DNA from: Bathynomus jamesi
Taxonomy: Eukaryota > Arthropoda > Malacostraca > Isopoda > Cirolanidae
Direction: 5' to 3'
Assembly (NCBI GenBank): GCA_023014485.1
Contig: JAJOZX010003301.1
Coordinates: 62,001-126,000, forward strand
DNA length: 64,000 nucleotides
Numbering within the stretch: the first letter of the stretch is position 1; every line of letters starts with the position of its first letter. A program made the position numbers and the translations under genes. This document shows, piece by piece, positions 42,345 through 53,345 of this stretch. The notes under the pieces were generated by a model. That model was given only the letters and a program-made list of their open reading frames with translations. It was not told the origin of the DNA and did not search any database.

Positions 42345-42640
42345 TAACCCTAGATCCTGTCCCAAAGCTGGATTCTATCTGCTTTGCAGATAGCTGATGA
42401 GGGAAGCTATATTTTTTGGGCCTCTTTGCGAGTGACCCGTTGCCCACGTCGGGCTAACATCATGAAAAAGAAAAAACTAGTGTTTGTCATTTACCATTAC
42501 TTATTCGGACTATAGTGGATTTAATTTTCCTAGAAGAGTTCCTTGTTCCATGCACGGTCTGTGTGTATCATAAAAAATCTCAGGTTTTTTATGATATACA
42601 CAGACCGTGCATGAAACAAGGAAAAAAATTATTCCAAACG
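42345..42640 (+). repeat. dispersed repeat, copy 1 (inverted relative to 44489-44720)
   Basis: GGATTCTATCTGCTTTGCAG, TGACCCGTTGCCCACGTCGG and TGTTCCATGCACGGTCTGTG blocks match 44489-44720 in reverse order on the other strand. The pair brackets the SINE/LINE cluster between them. Confidence 0.85.
42541..42621. repeat. hairpin: 37-bp arms, 7-nt loop
   Basis: CCTTGTTCCATGCACGGTCT... folds on its mirror; loop TCTCAGG. It is the end of the dispersed repeat duplicated head-to-head. Confidence 0.92.
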
Positions 42641-42669
42641 ATTCCTTCATCTCATATTATATATATACA

Positions 42670-42960
42670 CCTCGATGGTGTACTGGTTAGCGTCGCTGAC
42701 AACGAATCTATCAACCCCGGGATTGAGACCCGGTGATGGCAGGCGCCGTGCAGCAAAACCCAGCTGTTCATCCTTCCACACAATACAAAATTTGGTTTGT
42801 AGATAAAATAGTACCCTGGGTAGCCTAGTGGTTAAGACGCTGGGCTGCTGGTGGGGCGTCGCTCGGATTCCACGTTCAACTGTAGGTCTAAGGTGGAGTG
42901 ACACACTTGATCTTCGTCAGAATGAACAATCGGACGGAAGCAAAATCCAAGGTTAACCAA
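42670..42960 (+). mobile_element. dimeric tRNA-derived SINE, copy 1
   Basis: First tRNA-like monomer: A box TGGTGTACTGGTTAGCG, B box GGGATTGAGACCC. A ~65-bp linker with CAGCAAAACCCAGCTGTTCA follows. Second monomer: A box TAGCCTAGTGGTTAAGACG, B-like CTCGGATTCCACG. The tail runs TTGATCTTCGTCAGAATGAA. Confidence 0.82.
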
Positions 42961-42974
42961 GGTTATACCTCGTT

Positions 42975-44207
42975 AACCTCGTTGCTGTTCCGTCCGTTGG
43001 TCTCTCTTCACACGAAGGTCAAGCTGGTGGCCCCGCCTCTAGGTCTGGCTTGGTGAAGGAGAGAGTTGTTTTCTTGCGCTCTCCACCGTACATAGCCAGG
43101 TACACTCGGCTCATCTGGTACTGTACTGAGCCAGGCATCTAGTCTTCTTTTGAAGACTTCAACTTTGACCTTGTAACGTTTCTGAGGTCCTTTGGAAGCT
43201 GGTTAAAAAGTCTTGGCTCCCTGACAACCAGCTATTTTCCTTCAGTGTTGAGGAGGTCCCTTGTCGGGCCTTTAATTTGGGAACACTACACATCCTGCCT
43301 TTCCTATTTTCCAGTGTTGTTTGAATGGTAATTGGGTTTAGTTTGAGGTTTGGTACCAGTTTTTCGTTCATTTTCCATATGTAGATTATGGTGTACCGCT
43401 CTTCTCCTTTCCAGGGAGTACAAATTTAGTTTACGTAGTCCTTCCCAGTAGTTGAGCTCTTTGCAGCCATCAATCTTTGCTGTGAAATGCCTCTGAGTTT
43501 CTTCTAGTCTATTAGTTTCCTCCTTTTTATACGGGGACGTCAAGACTGAGCAGTATTCAAGTTTTGGTATAATCAGTGTTTTTAGCAGGGGAATCATTGC
43601 TGTCTTGTCCCTTCTTTTGAACGTTCTTAGTACCTGTCCCGCGACTCTTTTTGCTTTGTATACCGCTATCTGATTTTGTGTTTCGAATTTCGCATCATTG
43701 GTCATTATTACCCCCAGATCGATCGCTTTCGTGCTTCTCTGATTTTCCTGTCTATCTGGAGCATAATATGCAATCTGTTTAAATTCCTCTTTTCTAGTAT
43801 ATCTCAAGAGCTGAAATTTCTCGGTGTTAAATGTCATGTTGTTGTCTTCTGACCATTTGTATATTTTGCTCGCCTCCCTCTGCAAGGCCTCCGCTTTATT
43901 TACATCGCTGATTTTTCTGCTGATCTTTGTATCGTCTGCAAAGGGTGTTACTATACTTTTGCTGTTCACTCCGCTGTCTATGTCTGTTAGCATGATAATG
44001 AACAGAAGTGGGGCCAGTATTGCACCTTGTGGTACTGAGCTGCGTACTTCCGATTCTTTTGATGATGTACCTTGAATTTTGACGACCTGTAGACGTTCTC
44101 TGAGGAAGTTGTAGATCCATTTTCCCACTTTGCCTGTTATTCCCATATATTTCATTTTATGTGTTATTATACCATGATCACATTTGTCGAAAGTTTTAGC
44201 AAAATCC
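42975..44207 (-). pseudogene. LINE reverse transcriptase, 5'-truncated
   Basis: From 44207 leftward: AKTFDKCDHGIITHKMKYMG, SVPQGAILAPLLFIIMLTDI, the catalytic box TPFADDTKISRK, then thumb region LGVIMTNDAKFETQNQ, IPKLEYCSVLTSPYKKEE and the tail NLYSLERRR, ERKTGTKPQTKPN. A 283-codon uninterrupted stretch exists (43304-44155), then a frameshift. The 3' end near 42975 shares sequence with the SINE tails. CR1/L2-like by style; superfamily not settled. Confidence 0.85.
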
Positions 44208-44408
44208 CAGCAAAACCCAGCTGTTCATCCGTCCACACAATAAAGAAAGTGGTTGGTAGATAAATGGGTACCCTGGGTGGCCTAGATGCTGGGCTGCTGG
44301 TGGGGGCGTGGTTCGGATTCCACGTTAAACTGTAGGTCTAAGGTGGAGTGAAAAGCTTGACCTTCGTCAGAATGAACAATTCGGGCGGAAGTTAACCAAA
44401 GGTTAAAG

Positions 44409-44410
<2 letters not shown>
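44208..44410 (+). mobile_element. SINE copy 2, 5'-truncated
   Basis: Starts CAGCAAAACCCAGCTGTTCA exactly at the LINE 5' truncation point and continues through the second tRNA-like monomer (with a deletion in its A box) to the GCTTGACCTTCGTCAGAAT tail. Confidence 0.85.

Positions 44411-44413
<3 letters not shown>

Positions 44414-44452
<39 letters not shown>
44414..44452. repeat. (TA)n microsatellite at SINE 3' end
   Basis: Follows AAAGGTTT of the SINE tail, as also at 53097. Confidence 0.9.
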
Positions 44453-44454
<2 letters not shown>

Positions 44455-44456
<2 letters not shown>

Positions 44457-44775
44457 AACTCAGAATGGTCCCCTGAGAAACTTATATGTTAAACACAGAC
44501 CGTGCATGGAACAAGGAACTCTTCTGGGAAAATTAAATCCACTAGAGTCCGAATAAGTAATGGTAAATGACAAATACCATAGTTTTTCTTTTTCATCATG
44601 CTAGCCCGACGTGGGCAACGGGTCTCTCGCAAAGAGGTCCCATAAATATAGCTTCCCTCACCAGCTATCTGCAAAGCAGACAGGATCCAGCTTTGGGACA
44701 TGGATCTAGGGTTTAAAGCAAGCCTAGTCCCACTACATTTAGAACCTCTATATAAGTAAAAGACTCGTTGCATTC
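44455..44775 (-). repeat. dispersed repeat, copy 2, with 40-bp lead
   Basis: 44489-44720 mirrors 42345-42640; 44455-44488 (ACAAACTCAGAATGGTCCCC...) recurs at 44908. Minus strand has an ORF with LLIRTLVDLIFPEEFLVPCT, not recognised. Confidence 0.75.
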
Positions 44776-44873
44776 ACGTCGGATTGAATAAATCAAAGAA
44801 AAAGGGGTAACTATTGTATTTTTAGCCAAAAAAAACCAAAACTTAAACCTCAACCGGGACATTGAGCGTTCAC

Positions 44874-45003
44874 TTTTCAAGGCACGTAACACGTCCGTTT
44901 AATATACACAAACTCAGAATGGTCCCCTGAGAAACTTATATGTTAAACAGGGGACCATTCTGAGTTTGTGTAGATTAAACGGACGTGTTACGTGCCTTGA
45001 AAA
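44874..45003. repeat. hairpin: 56-bp arms, 18-nt loop
   Basis: AAGGCACGTAACACGTCCGT...GGTCCCCTG pairs with its mirror across AGAAACTTATATGTTAAA; only a few mismatches. Confidence 0.92.
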
Positions 45004-45004
45004 G

Positions 45005-45108
45005 AAACACAAAGGGGTGCTCAAGCGCTTTCGTCTAATGACATCCTCCCTTCGTGGTTTTATTCATCATAAATATTTTTCACGTGTCACTTTCGTGAAA
45101 TAATTTTA
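45005..45108. mobile_element. Penelope-like fragment, two halves joined head-to-head
   Basis: 45005-45049 carries GGTGCTCAAGCGCTTTCGTC in the 27.2-kb orientation. 45050-45108 carries the adjacent block in the opposite orientation (CCTTCGTGGTTTTATTCATC). Confidence 0.6.
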
Positions 45109-46055
45109 TATATATATATATATGAAGACTAGATGATAATGATACGGTGTTATTTCGAGGAGATAGCATTCTTATGGGAGTCATACAGTATACATACTTA
45201 TTAATTGCTCTTCAAGGGAACAATTCGCTTCAAGAAAACGACTCTTAACAATTAGTATAATAATTATGTTTCAATTTTCAATTTGTGATAAACACTTTGT
45301 ACGGTAATGAAAAGAAAAATAATGAAGGTTGAACTCATAAAGATAGAGGAACAGTATATTAGAGAATGACGAATGAGGGAACAGAATTTTTATGAAGTTT
45401 AAAATTATAGTAATTATAGAAATAGGACACGTTCTATCTTTAAAAGTTATCTATGCAACACAACTACGCCGACATTTCGCATATATCGAAAGCGATAGTT
45501 TCACTCAAGCTACTTTTTTTACACGATTAGAATGCGCGCTGCAGCCTTGCGCTGCGAAAGACCCCTGAAACACAATCTAAGCGGGACGGAGAGGGGCGAG
45601 TATGTCACTAAAACCTTCCTTGGTTTTCCCTTATTGTGTATACTAAATTTGGTGCAAATTACCCAAGCTGTTTCGGCGTGTATAAACGAACATAGAGCAC
45701 ACACACACACACACACACACACATTATATATATATATATATATAATTTGGTCCAGGCTGTGGGCCTACTAAAATGAAAGTAAATTTAAATGAATGAAATG
45801 TTTAAATTAAGCAAGGTCACCAATGGTCTTTCGACCACATACAAATATATAATATATTTTACCAAAGAGATAAAAATAGTTGTTTTTTTTATTTAATTAG
45901 CAAAAATAAAGGAAATATTTTTATACAATGAATAACGGTTGTTTCCAGGTTTGTGCAATGTTATGAAATGCTTGTTAACGACAATGAGTAGTTTATACAG
46001 AACATAAATTAATGATGCAATAATGTTGGTTACAATAATTAAGACAAAAGAAGCA
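45109..46055. other. AT-rich intergenic sequence
   Basis: (TA)n at 45109-45123, (AC)n at 45697-45722 with TA after it; a GC-richer patch at 45530-45610 without an ORF of note. Confidence 0.45.
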
Positions 46056-46059
46056 TATG

Positions 46060-46290
46060 GTATGGCCTATCAACACGGATAAACTTTACACAAAAATAAT
46101 GAGGCTTATTAGTGAGGATAAGCCTTACACGACAATAATGAGTCCTATTGACAGAGATAAGCTTTACGAGACAATAATGAGGCCTATTAATGAAGATAAG
46201 CCTTACACAACAATAATGAGGCCTATTTACAAAGATAAACTTTACAAGACAATAATAAGGATACGTTTTACACGACAATAATGAGGCCTA
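46060..46290. repeat. 39-bp minisatellite, about six units
   Basis: Unit built on ACAATAATGAGGCCTATTAA then -GATAAGCYTTAC; divergence rises toward the 3' end. 39 is a multiple of 3, so both strands show repetitive ORFs; I do not regard them as genes. Confidence 0.85.
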
Positions 46291-47139
46291 CTCACGGACA
46301 CACACTAACGAAAAGGTAACACGCTTTGGACGGTAGGAGTCACTTTTACATAGCCTAATCTCGCATAGGCGTCGGTTACTAGTTCATAGGCTGTTTGTTA
46401 CGTGAGAGCCTTAAACTACACAATACACTGTAGGCCAAGACGATTGGACCTACTCAAAAGTTTACCAAACCTGATGGAGTAGATTGTGTAGGCTGTTGAG
46501 ATGGAGAGAAAACTTATAATTCAAAATGAACGTTGAAATCCTGGAAGCAGTTAGTTTGTAAGTGTGTAGTCGCTCGCAGAGGAATTCACATCGATGTTCA
46601 GTAGGCCTGTCGGTTTCTGATGATTTGAAACGATGGGCCTAGTGTCGGTGATGAAAGTAGGCTAATTCTGGCTGTAAAATCTATCGATCAGCTGGATGAT
46701 GATGAAGAGGAAAACCGAGAAAAGTTTGCAGGAAAGGGTTTGTTTACTTTGTTGCATAGAGGTGTAGGCCTGTGTTCGGTTTCGGAAGTTCTTACGTGAG
46801 TGAGTGAGTGAGTGGATCTCTTCTGAGCATCAAGTGAGGAGACAAAATGCCGGTGAGTGGATAAGTGGAAAACGTCGTCGGAAGAGAGACTCTCTGAAGT
46901 TGAAGGTACCAAGGTCGCGAGAAGAATGGAGTGAGGCTTCTTCTTCTTCTTTGACGTTATAAGAGGTTAAGTTGCTAGAGTTGTGTGAAAGACGTTAAAA
47001 AGTGAGGAAAAGGGAAGTATAAGGTTAAGGTGAGGTGATGGGTGGTACACCTACGTTGCGCATTCGAGTTTTGTGAGGTGTTTGGTTTGTTTGCTTGGAG
47101 TTTGGGTCTTCTGCCGCTTTTTTTTATATTTGTTTGTTT
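46291..47139. other. non-coding, moderately G-rich sequence
   Basis: Contains (GTGA)n at 46795-46815. No recognised gene; it could include a promoter but nothing decides this. Confidence 0.35.
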
Positions 47140-48120
47140 ATTTATTTATTTATTATTTTTTGTAATAGTTTTATCTTCTGTAAGGGACAAATATTGACGT
47201 TAGTGGGGGTTTCTGCTGCGGGGTAGGCTTCTCTTAAAGGAGGGGGGGGTATTCTCTCCCACGGCGTGATCCAATGTCGAGTTCTGCATAAGTCTGTGGC
47301 GATGTTTCGCACTTTACTCCACATTTTCTCCGCCCTTTTGTGTTGGAGCACATTTAAGATTGGTAATTTGGTTTGTCGGTGCAGGACCTCGGATAAGTTT
47401 CGATCGTTGATTCGCTTGTTTAGAATGAATCTTGTTCCAGCGTTTTGTATTTTGTGCAGCTCAAGCAAATTTGTATCGCTCGTTGTATGCAGAGGTACTG
47501 CCGGGTATTCGAGGACTGACCGGACGAGCGCCGTGTATAGTAGTTTCTTGTTTTTGGTTGAAATCTTCTAAAGCAGTAAAGTTTGTTGCGCTCTATTTTT
47601 GCTTTGTTTGATCTTGATTTAGTGTGGTTTTTGTAGCCAAACTGTCGATGGTCAGGCCAAGTGCTATTCCTTGTTGCTTGTAGGGCTGGATTCGATTGTT
47701 TATTCGAAGTGCATGGGCCCTGCTACACCCAATGTTAATTACTGTAAATTTTTGTGGGTTTGTTTGAATTTTCCATTGTCTCTCGAATTCGTTTATGCTG
47801 TCAATTTGTTGCGCCAACCGGTTAGAATGGTACTCTTTACATAGGTTTGACTTTGTATTTGCGTGATGTCGTCCGCGTAGATGATATCTTGAGTATGAGA
47901 GGGAGAGGTGGAGGCATCTGGATGATGTAGAGGTTGTAAAGAGTGGGCGAAAGTATTGCGTCCTGGGGAACTCCTGCACGGATGTCGAAGAGCGGGCCGG
48001 TGTAGGTCTTGTGATGGACGAAGGCTTTACAGTCTTTGAAGAAGTTGCACAGGATTTTTTCTAGGTTTACGTCCAAATTTCGTTCGAGGATGATATAGTC
48101 CTTAATTTTCGTCACCTCTT
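47140..48120 (-). pseudogene. LINE RT relic (different family)
   Basis: From 48115: KILCNFFKDCKAFVHHKTYT, then GPLFDIRAGVPQDAILSPTL (RT block B), frameshifted palm, ALGLTIDSL, and the tail LELHKIQNAGTRFILNKRIN, LPILNVLQHKRAEKMW. Jockey-like by similarity of the AGVPQGAILSPTLYN block. Stops between 47590 and 47980. Confidence 0.78.
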
Positions 48121-48379
48121 CTACTTTGGCTCACTCATTTTCCTTTTCGGTTTCAGCTTTTATTTCTTCTTTTGTGCTGCCACCGATACGGTGATCCAAT
48201 TTTATCAGAAAAACAGAGCTCTTGGCTCTCTTGCCGACTCCTAAGGAAACCGTTAAAAGAAAGCTCTCCTACCCACGTGCTCTTCATATATATACATGTT
48301 CTTCAAAGGTGTTTCAAATAGTTAATATGGAAAACTGATACGTGTGGGTAGTTGGGAGGTAACAGAAATGGTCCACTGA
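48121..48379. other. intergenic sequence
   Basis: Nothing recognised. Confidence 0.4.
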
Positions 48380-48545
48380 GTAGGTATTTTATTTTTTTTA
48401 ATTGAATAACCTTTATTATTAACAAAATAAGTACAACTCTAGAATTTTTGTTGTTACAGTAAATTCAACAAAATAAATAATTGTGAAATTAGACTATTTA
48501 TTTTATTTTATTTGGCCCTTAAGCTTTAGGCTTTACTGGGCTGTT
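48380..48545 (-). repeat. LINE/SINE-like tail, inverted copy of 53200-53345
   Basis: TTGAATAACCTTTATTATTA and TTTGGCCCTTAAGCTTTAGG match 53200-53345 on the opposite strand. Confidence 0.75.
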
Positions 48546-49976
48546 AATTAAAAATAAAAGTTATTATTATTAATAATATAGAATCATGAATAAGAACTGT
48601 TAATTACAGTATGTATTAATCTTACAGTAAGTTATTATCACACTATAAATAAAGTCGTCATTGAAAGTATATGAATACTATACAAAGAAATCAATACAGT
48701 ATTAGACACAACAGATGAACGAGTAATGTACGTTTAATCCTACATTTTTATTAGTATTCCATTATTAATCGAGATTTCAACTTGTTTTTAAACAAGTTTA
48801 CATTCACATTACTTTTTATATCAGCTCATGCAAATCATTTCAGTTTCAGTCCAATGAAAATTGGTAATTTTTAAAATGAAAATCTAAATTGAGGAATAAC
48901 GTGTTTTAATCTATTTCTAGGTAGGTAGTTAATCTAACAATTATTAAACTCCTTTTATGTCAATGACTGGGTGGATGAAACCAATTGGTTGCTCACCAGA
49001 GTTATTCACCACACTAGTATTTATATACTGTGTGATAGAGCGTGCTTGGTAGTATCGATACACACTACTAATCAACCAACAAACAAAAAGGACGCTGGTG
49101 AGAAAAAGCCGGAACAAAGGACTTGCATCAAGAGCGGCATGGCGAGCGGGAAGACTTGAACCACAAAACCATCACTACCAGCAAGTGCGCTCAGAAATTA
49201 AGCAACTAGAAGAAAGACTCCAACAGGAAATCAGGCCTGACTAAGGAGACCAGGACTTATCTAATAACAGTCAGTAAGTGAACAATTGTATTTCTAAACC
49301 ACAGTTTAGTGATAACGTTTAAACTAGGTCCAGTTAAATTAGACCTACATTGTGGTCTAAGACCTAGCATCAACTCATAGTTTAACAAAGGTTAAGGTAA
49401 ATTACCCTAACCTAATTTGGTGAAGAATCCTACTGTGGATCTCAATTTACTTTACCCACTCTGGACCATTTCCGGAATCTCTAAGCTGACCCCTACAAGG
49501 CTAAGCTTAACCTACTCTACAGTTGGACTGGAGATATTAGAGGTGGGTTAATTGGGGACCAATTCATACAGAGCATTTTTCACAGTAAGGCTGGACTACC
49601 TTAACGTTTAATATCGAAAATCTACGCTTTTACATATGTAAAATATTCGACTTCATACAGTTACATTATGTACACCTACACCATAAATGCAAAAAACTTC
49701 ACTTTTCTACTACACCTACATCGTTACTATCCACACAGTTTCACTTTCTACTACATCTACATCTCTCTTACAAGCTTTATAGTTATCTACAATTGTTTGT
49801 GTTTACCTTTTAAAAATTTAAATATTTTTATTAAAACAATGGAAGGACTTCTCCCAAATAGAAATATAATAAAATAAAGCAAATACGATTTTAAAATAAA
49901 TGAATCAAAAGTTAAATTTTTTCATTTTTCCAAAAATAAAATAAAATATTTTAATTCATCAACTTGCCATTGACAG

Positions 49977-49978
<2 letters not shown>
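48546..49978. other. long AT-rich stretch without recognised genes
   Basis: No convincing ORF or repeat; a short segment at 49000-49200 is GC-richer and ORF-poor. Confidence 0.4.
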
Positions 49979-50011
<33 letters not shown>

Positions 50012-50160
50012 CTGAATGGCTGCCCGAAAGGGGGTTGGGGATTTAAAGAGGTCTTATATGAAAGGAAATATAAAAATATATAACATCAAGGCTATATACA
50101 GCTTCAATTTCCTTTCCTTTGCAAGAAGCTACAAAGCACAAATACTTCTACTTTTCTCAT

Positions 50161-50211
<51 letters not shown>
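49979..50211. repeat. two (TA)n tracts around a short spacer
   Basis: 49979-50010 and 50157-50211. Confidence 0.85.
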
Positions 50212-50213
<2 letters not shown>

Positions 50214-51180
50214 GCTATTTACGATTTTAAAAATATTTTTATCGTTTGCAAGTGGAATTCCTTTAAAATCCTTCATCCTTATCTGCCAACGTGGAAATCT
50301 CTTTTTGACTTTCTCACGTCGTTTGAGGATGAAACAGGATTCAGCACTATAATAACACTTGAAGATGCCATTTTCATATGGATGGCACGCAAAGGCCAAA
50401 GTACAGTATTTATTATTGCCGCATGTTAAAAATAAGAAAAAGTAAACCTCGTATATGCATTTTATAGTGCCTTATTTAAAATATCTTTCGTAATTCTTCA
50501 ACTTTAACTTTATTTATACACACGCGTGTGTAAGTCCCGTATTCACAATGCCTTTTCTGATCGGTTTCGTTAGCCGTATTCGATTTTCCTTTTGGCTTTC
50601 TTCTCCGATGTAATCTCGCTGAAAGATTCATTCTTTACCAGGACAAAATAACACCTATTATTGGTATAAGTTGTTTTGTTAACAAACCGCAATACTAAAA
50701 AAAAACAGTTACGCGTATATTATTTAACGACCATTTATATATATTTTATAAATTATACATTAAATATGTTCAAAAAAACATTTATTCTCATCAAAAAATA
50801 ATAATTGGTGAATAATTTTATAAAGTTGCGCGGCCACAATTGAAGTTTATAAACATTTTGATGGTTATAAGTGATGCTATAAACGCGATAGCTCGCAAAT
50901 CACGGCATAAACTTTAGTTTCTGATCTTAAAGGTCTTATCCCTCAATGTAGGCCTCTTTAGACCTATAGAATGCAATTAAGCGTAATAAATGCAATTACA
51001 ACGTGTATGCAGATACTTCCTTCATCCATGCACGTTTTTCCGTATCCATCAGGGTGTACAGCGTGTGAAGGACTGACTGCTTCCTTTGTTCTCTTCCGCT
51101 CGGTACTCCGCATACATATTTAAAACCAATTCCCTTTCAAAGTAAAACTTTTTCCATTTCTTTTTTTAGGAGCTTTAAAA
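50212..51180. other. intergenic sequence
   Basis: No gene supported; ORFs at 50212-50430 are not recognised. Confidence 0.4.
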
Positions 51181-51261
<81 letters not shown>

Positions 51262-51262
51262 C
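51181..51262. repeat. (CA)n(TA)n microsatellite
   Basis: CA run followed by TA tract. Confidence 0.9.
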
Positions 51263-51297
51263 CAAATAAGTCGAATTTACTTGTACAACCTACTTTT

Positions 51298-51318
51298 CTT
51301 AGGTTAGGTTAGGTTAGG
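51298..51318 (+). repeat. short TTAGG telomere-like tract
   Basis: Four tandem TTAGG units; the inverse ACCTAACCTAACC appears at 53900. TTAGG is the common arthropod telomere repeat, but tracts this short arise by chance. Confidence 0.5.
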
Positions 51319-51406
51319 ACCGTTAGGTCAACTCAGGTTAACCTAAACTAAAACAAATCAGAGGGTTTGTAAAGTTTGAGAAAGCATAAAAAACAACTTA
51401 TTTTAA

Positions 51407-51679
51407 CCTTTGGTTAACTTCCGCCCGAATTGTTCATTCTGACGAAGGTCAAGCTTTTCACTCCACATTAGACCTACAATTAATGTGGAATCCGAACCAC
51501 GCCCCATCAGCAGCCCAGCGTCTTAACCACTAGGTCACCTAGGGTACCCATTTATCTACCAACCACTTTCTTTATTGTGTGGAAGATGAACAGCTGGGTT
51601 TTGCTGCGCGGCTGCCGTCGGGTCTCAAACCGGGGCCGATGGATTCGTAGTCAGCGACGCTAACGACTACACCACCGAA
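51407..51679 (-). mobile_element. dimeric tRNA-derived SINE, copy 3
   Basis: Minus strand: first monomer starts near 51679 (GGTGTAGTCGTTAGCG), B box GGTTTGAGACC, linker, second monomer with GACCTAGTGGTTAAGACG, and tail GCTTGACCTTCGTCAGAATG. Confidence 0.85.
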
Positions 51680-51823
51680 TTTTTTAATTAAAATCCACAG
51701 GCAAGCGAAATTCGAAAAAATAATAATTGTATACGGTAAAAAAAACGCTTTCGCTATACTTTGTTACAGAATCCCCCTCTTCTACGCAGGCGAAAGTGAT
51801 TACAAATTTGAAAATATAAAATA

Positions 51824-52719
51824 CAGGGTGTACATAAAGTCAGGATCTATTTTTGTGAAGCACTTGGAAATTATATGGAATTCAATCATAAAATGATAAA
51901 GTGGTAACATTTATTAAATAATTAAGAGTAGGATTCGACGTGACGCCCATCAGTATTCCTGCACAGCTCAAATCGTTCCGCAGCATTTCTAAACACATTC
52001 TGGAGCATTTGCGGGGTTAGGTTATCTGCAGCAGTTCGTATACGTGTACGTAAGTTTTCAAGACTCGTAATCTTCGTCTGATAGACGTGCGACTCGATAA
52101 AGCCCCATGCAAAGAAATCTAAAGGGGTTAAATCTGGTCATCTCGCTTAACAAGGTCTGTTGCTTCCGCGTCCGATCCAGCGATTTGGAAAACGTCCATT
52201 TAGATAATCCTGAACAATTTTGGCATAGTGACAAGGAGCACCATCATGTTGATAGACGACGGGGATAGGATTGTTAGTACCGTCGTCTATCAACATGATG
52301 GTGCTCCTTGTCACTATGCCAAAATTATTCAGGATTATCTAAATGGACGTTTTCCAAATCTCTGGATCGGACGCGGAAGCAACAGACCTTGGCCAGCGAG
52401 ATCACCAGATTTAACCCCTTTAGATTTCTTTGCATGGGGCTTTATCAAATCGCACGTCTATCAGACGAAGATTACGAGTCTTGAAAACTTACGTACACGT
52501 ATACGAACTGCTGCAGATAACATAACCCCGCAAATGCTCCAGAATGTGTTTAGAAATGCTGCGGAACGATTTATAGCTGTGCAGGGATACTGATGGGCGT
52601 CACGTCGAATCCTACTCTTAATTATTTAATAAATATTACCACTTTATCATTTTATGATTGAATTCCATATAATTTCCAAGTGCTTCACAAAAATAGATCC
52701 TGACTTTATGTACACCCTG
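51824..52719. mobile_element. fully palindromic mariner (two inverted 3' halves)
   Basis: Arms 51824-52262 and 52280-52719 (439 and 440 bp) are inverted copies of each other separated by a 17-nt loop. Both tips read CAGGGTGTACATAAAGTCAG with TA outside. Only a handful of mismatches distinguish the arms, mostly in the left one (for example near 52150). Confidence 0.93.
52285..52593 (+). pseudogene. mariner transposase C-terminal half, DD41D (right arm)
   Basis: QHDGAPCHYAKIIQDYLNGR holds the second aspartate, ARSPDLTPLDFFAWG the third, 41 residues later; it ends normally in AVQGY. The mirror copy on the minus strand at about 51950-52255 is the same segment. No DNA-binding domain or first aspartate in either arm. 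Confidence 0.88.
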
Positions 52720-52799
52720 TATATAACCTGTTCGATCTACTGGGTAAAAAATGGTCACGGACGAAAATTTACACACATGTTCGACCAACTTCGGCATAT

Positions 52800-53096
52800 G
52801 CGCCTCCGTGGTGTAGTGGTTAGCGTCGCTGACTACGAATTCATCGGCCCCAGGTTCGAGACCCGGTGACGGCAGCCGGCGCGCAGCAAAACCCAGCTGT
52901 TCATCCTTCCACACGATAAAGAAAGTGGTTGGTAGATAAATGGGTACCCTGGGTGGCCTAGTGGTTAAGACGCTGGGCTGCTGGTGGGGCGTGGTTCGGA
53001 TTCCACGTTAAATTATAGGTTTAAGTGGAGTGAAAAGCTTGAAAAGCTTGACCTTCGTCAGAATGAACAATTCGGGCGGGAGCTAACCAAAGGTTT
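52800..53096 (+). mobile_element. dimeric tRNA-derived SINE, copy 4 (best preserved)
   Basis: First monomer CCGTGGTGTAGTGGTTAGCG with B box GGTTCGAGACC; linker; second monomer GTGGCCTAGTGGTTAAGACG with B box GGTTCGGATTCC; tail GCTTGACCTTCGTCAGAATG ending AAAGGTTT(TA)n. Confidence 0.87.
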
Positions 53097-53133
<37 letters not shown>

Positions 53134-53199
53134 TTTCATCTTCTGTATCTACAAAAATTAGTTACAATTAAAATTAGAGTTAAAAAAGCCCATTAAAGC

Positions 53200-53345
53200 C
53201 TAAAGCTTAAAGGCCAAATAAAATAAAATACATAAATAGTCCAGCTTCACAATTATTTACGTCATTGTAAATTGTAAAACTACTGTATTTATTTTATTAT
53301 TAATAAAGGTTATTCAATTCAATTTAATTAAAAAAATTAAAAGTA
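53200..53345 (+). repeat. LINE/SINE-like tail, copy of 48380-48545
   Basis: AAGCCTAAAGCTTAAAGGCC then AAATAAAATA tail-like runs; inverted partner at 48380. Confidence 0.75.

Noticed and set aside
46039..46281. Repetitive ORFs on both strands of the 39-bp minisatellite
   Set aside because: Explained by the repeat unit; no start context or flanking coding sequence.
51298..51318. Internal telomere
   Set aside because: Only four TTAGG units; too short to argue for a telomeric origin.
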